Assembly (NCBI GenBank): GCA_013697265.1 | Contig: JACCXE010000393.1 | Location: 1-5,875 of the forward strand | From: Actinomycetota bacterium | Lineage (GTDB): Bacteria > Actinomycetota > Acidimicrobiia > Acidimicrobiales > JACCXE01 | DNA: 5,875 bases | Direction: 5' to 3' | Shown here: positions 5,695 through 5,875 of the stretch, in pieces | How positions within the stretch are numbered: position 1 is the first letter of the stretch | Layout of the letters: every line of letters begins with the position of its first letter | Made by a program: the position numbers and the translations under genes | The notes under the pieces: model-generated | The model's database searches: none | Told to the model about the DNA's origin: nothing | What the model saw: only the letters and a program-made list of their open reading frames with translations

Positions 5695-5875
5695 TCCGGG
5701 CGGGCGAACCGCGGGTTTCGGTCGTGGTAACGGCATACGAGGAGGGCGACGCGATCCTGCCCCACCTCGATCGCATCTTCGAAGCCGTGAGGCTGCCGTG
5801 CGAAGTGCTGGTGGTGTGCGACAGCCCCGATGACTCCACGATGCCGTGTATCGAGAAGTACGCCCGCAGCGAACC
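5691..5875 (+). CDS. Family 2 glycosyltransferase (partial; runs off right edge)
   Basis: 61 complete codons are visible. After a six-residue lead the protein reads PRVSVVVTAYEEGDAI, the usual first strand and loop of a GT2 GT-A domain, then a helix and EVLVVCDSPDDSTM (about 40-53), the second nucleotide-binding strand with its acidic pair. The style is close to dolichyl-phosphate-mannose-synthase-like transferases found in bacterial polysaccharide loci. ATG 5691 overlaps the dehydrogenase stop by four bases (ATGA) and has no strong ribosome binding site, so translation is probably coupled. This enzyme may use the sugar made by that dehydrogenase; that is inferred from context only. The acceptor-side and catalytic motifs lie outside the window. 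Confidence 0.
   Translation, partial: MIRAGEPRVSVVVTAYEEGDAILPHLDRIFEAVRLPCEVLVVCDSPDDSTMPCIEKYARSE

Noticed and set aside
4909..5736. Open frame of 275 codons antisense to the dehydrogenase
   Set aside because: It is fully contained over well-supported coding sequence, with shadow-type composition and no recognisable domain.

Overview
The window is GC-rich (roughly two thirds G+C by eye) and nearly all coding. It looks like part of a surface-polysaccharide or cell-envelope glycan locus from a high-GC actinobacterium. The evidence is a large family 2 glycosyltransferase fused to a multi-pass membrane region, an apparently leaderless GTG gene, and a small HbhA/phasin-like helical protein. An Acidimicrobiia-type origin (Ilumatobacter relatives) would fit, but that is inference from protein style, not a taxonomic result. 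I see no tRNA, rRNA, CRISPR array, insertion sequence or integrase.

Layout. Positions 1-2027 (minus) hold the N-terminal 675 residues of a GT2-plus-membrane glycosyltransferase whose C-terminus lies beyond the left edge. Positions 2028-2156 are the only real intergenic region. They appear to contain two divergent sigma70-like promoters, bracketed by an 11-of-12 inverted repeat that overlaps elements of both. Positions 2157-2456 (plus) encode a 99-residue helical protein. It converges on a minus-strand run of three closely packed genes read from right to left: a short membrane-protein fragment (4482-4228), a GT2 glycosyltransferase (4231-3356) and an NAD-dependent sugar reductase resembling GDP-4-dehydro-6-deoxy-mannose reductase (3346-2453). 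Divergent from these, 4507-5694 (plus) encodes a nucleotide-sugar dehydrogenase with a leaderless-type GTG start. Its stop overlaps the start of another GT2 gene (5691 onward) that runs off the right edge.

How the genes fit together. Rmd-type reductases make GDP-D-rhamnose or a related GDP-deoxyhexose. UDP-sugar dehydrogenases make UDP-uronic or N-acetyl-aminouronic acids. The three glycosyltransferases would transfer such sugars to lipid-linked or polymeric acceptors at the membrane. Exact substrates cannot be read from sequence alone.

Most worth a second look: the divergent operator-like region at 2038-2116 with its orphan small protein, and the truncated GT-C-like membrane fragment that survives as the first cistron coupled to a glycosyltransferase.
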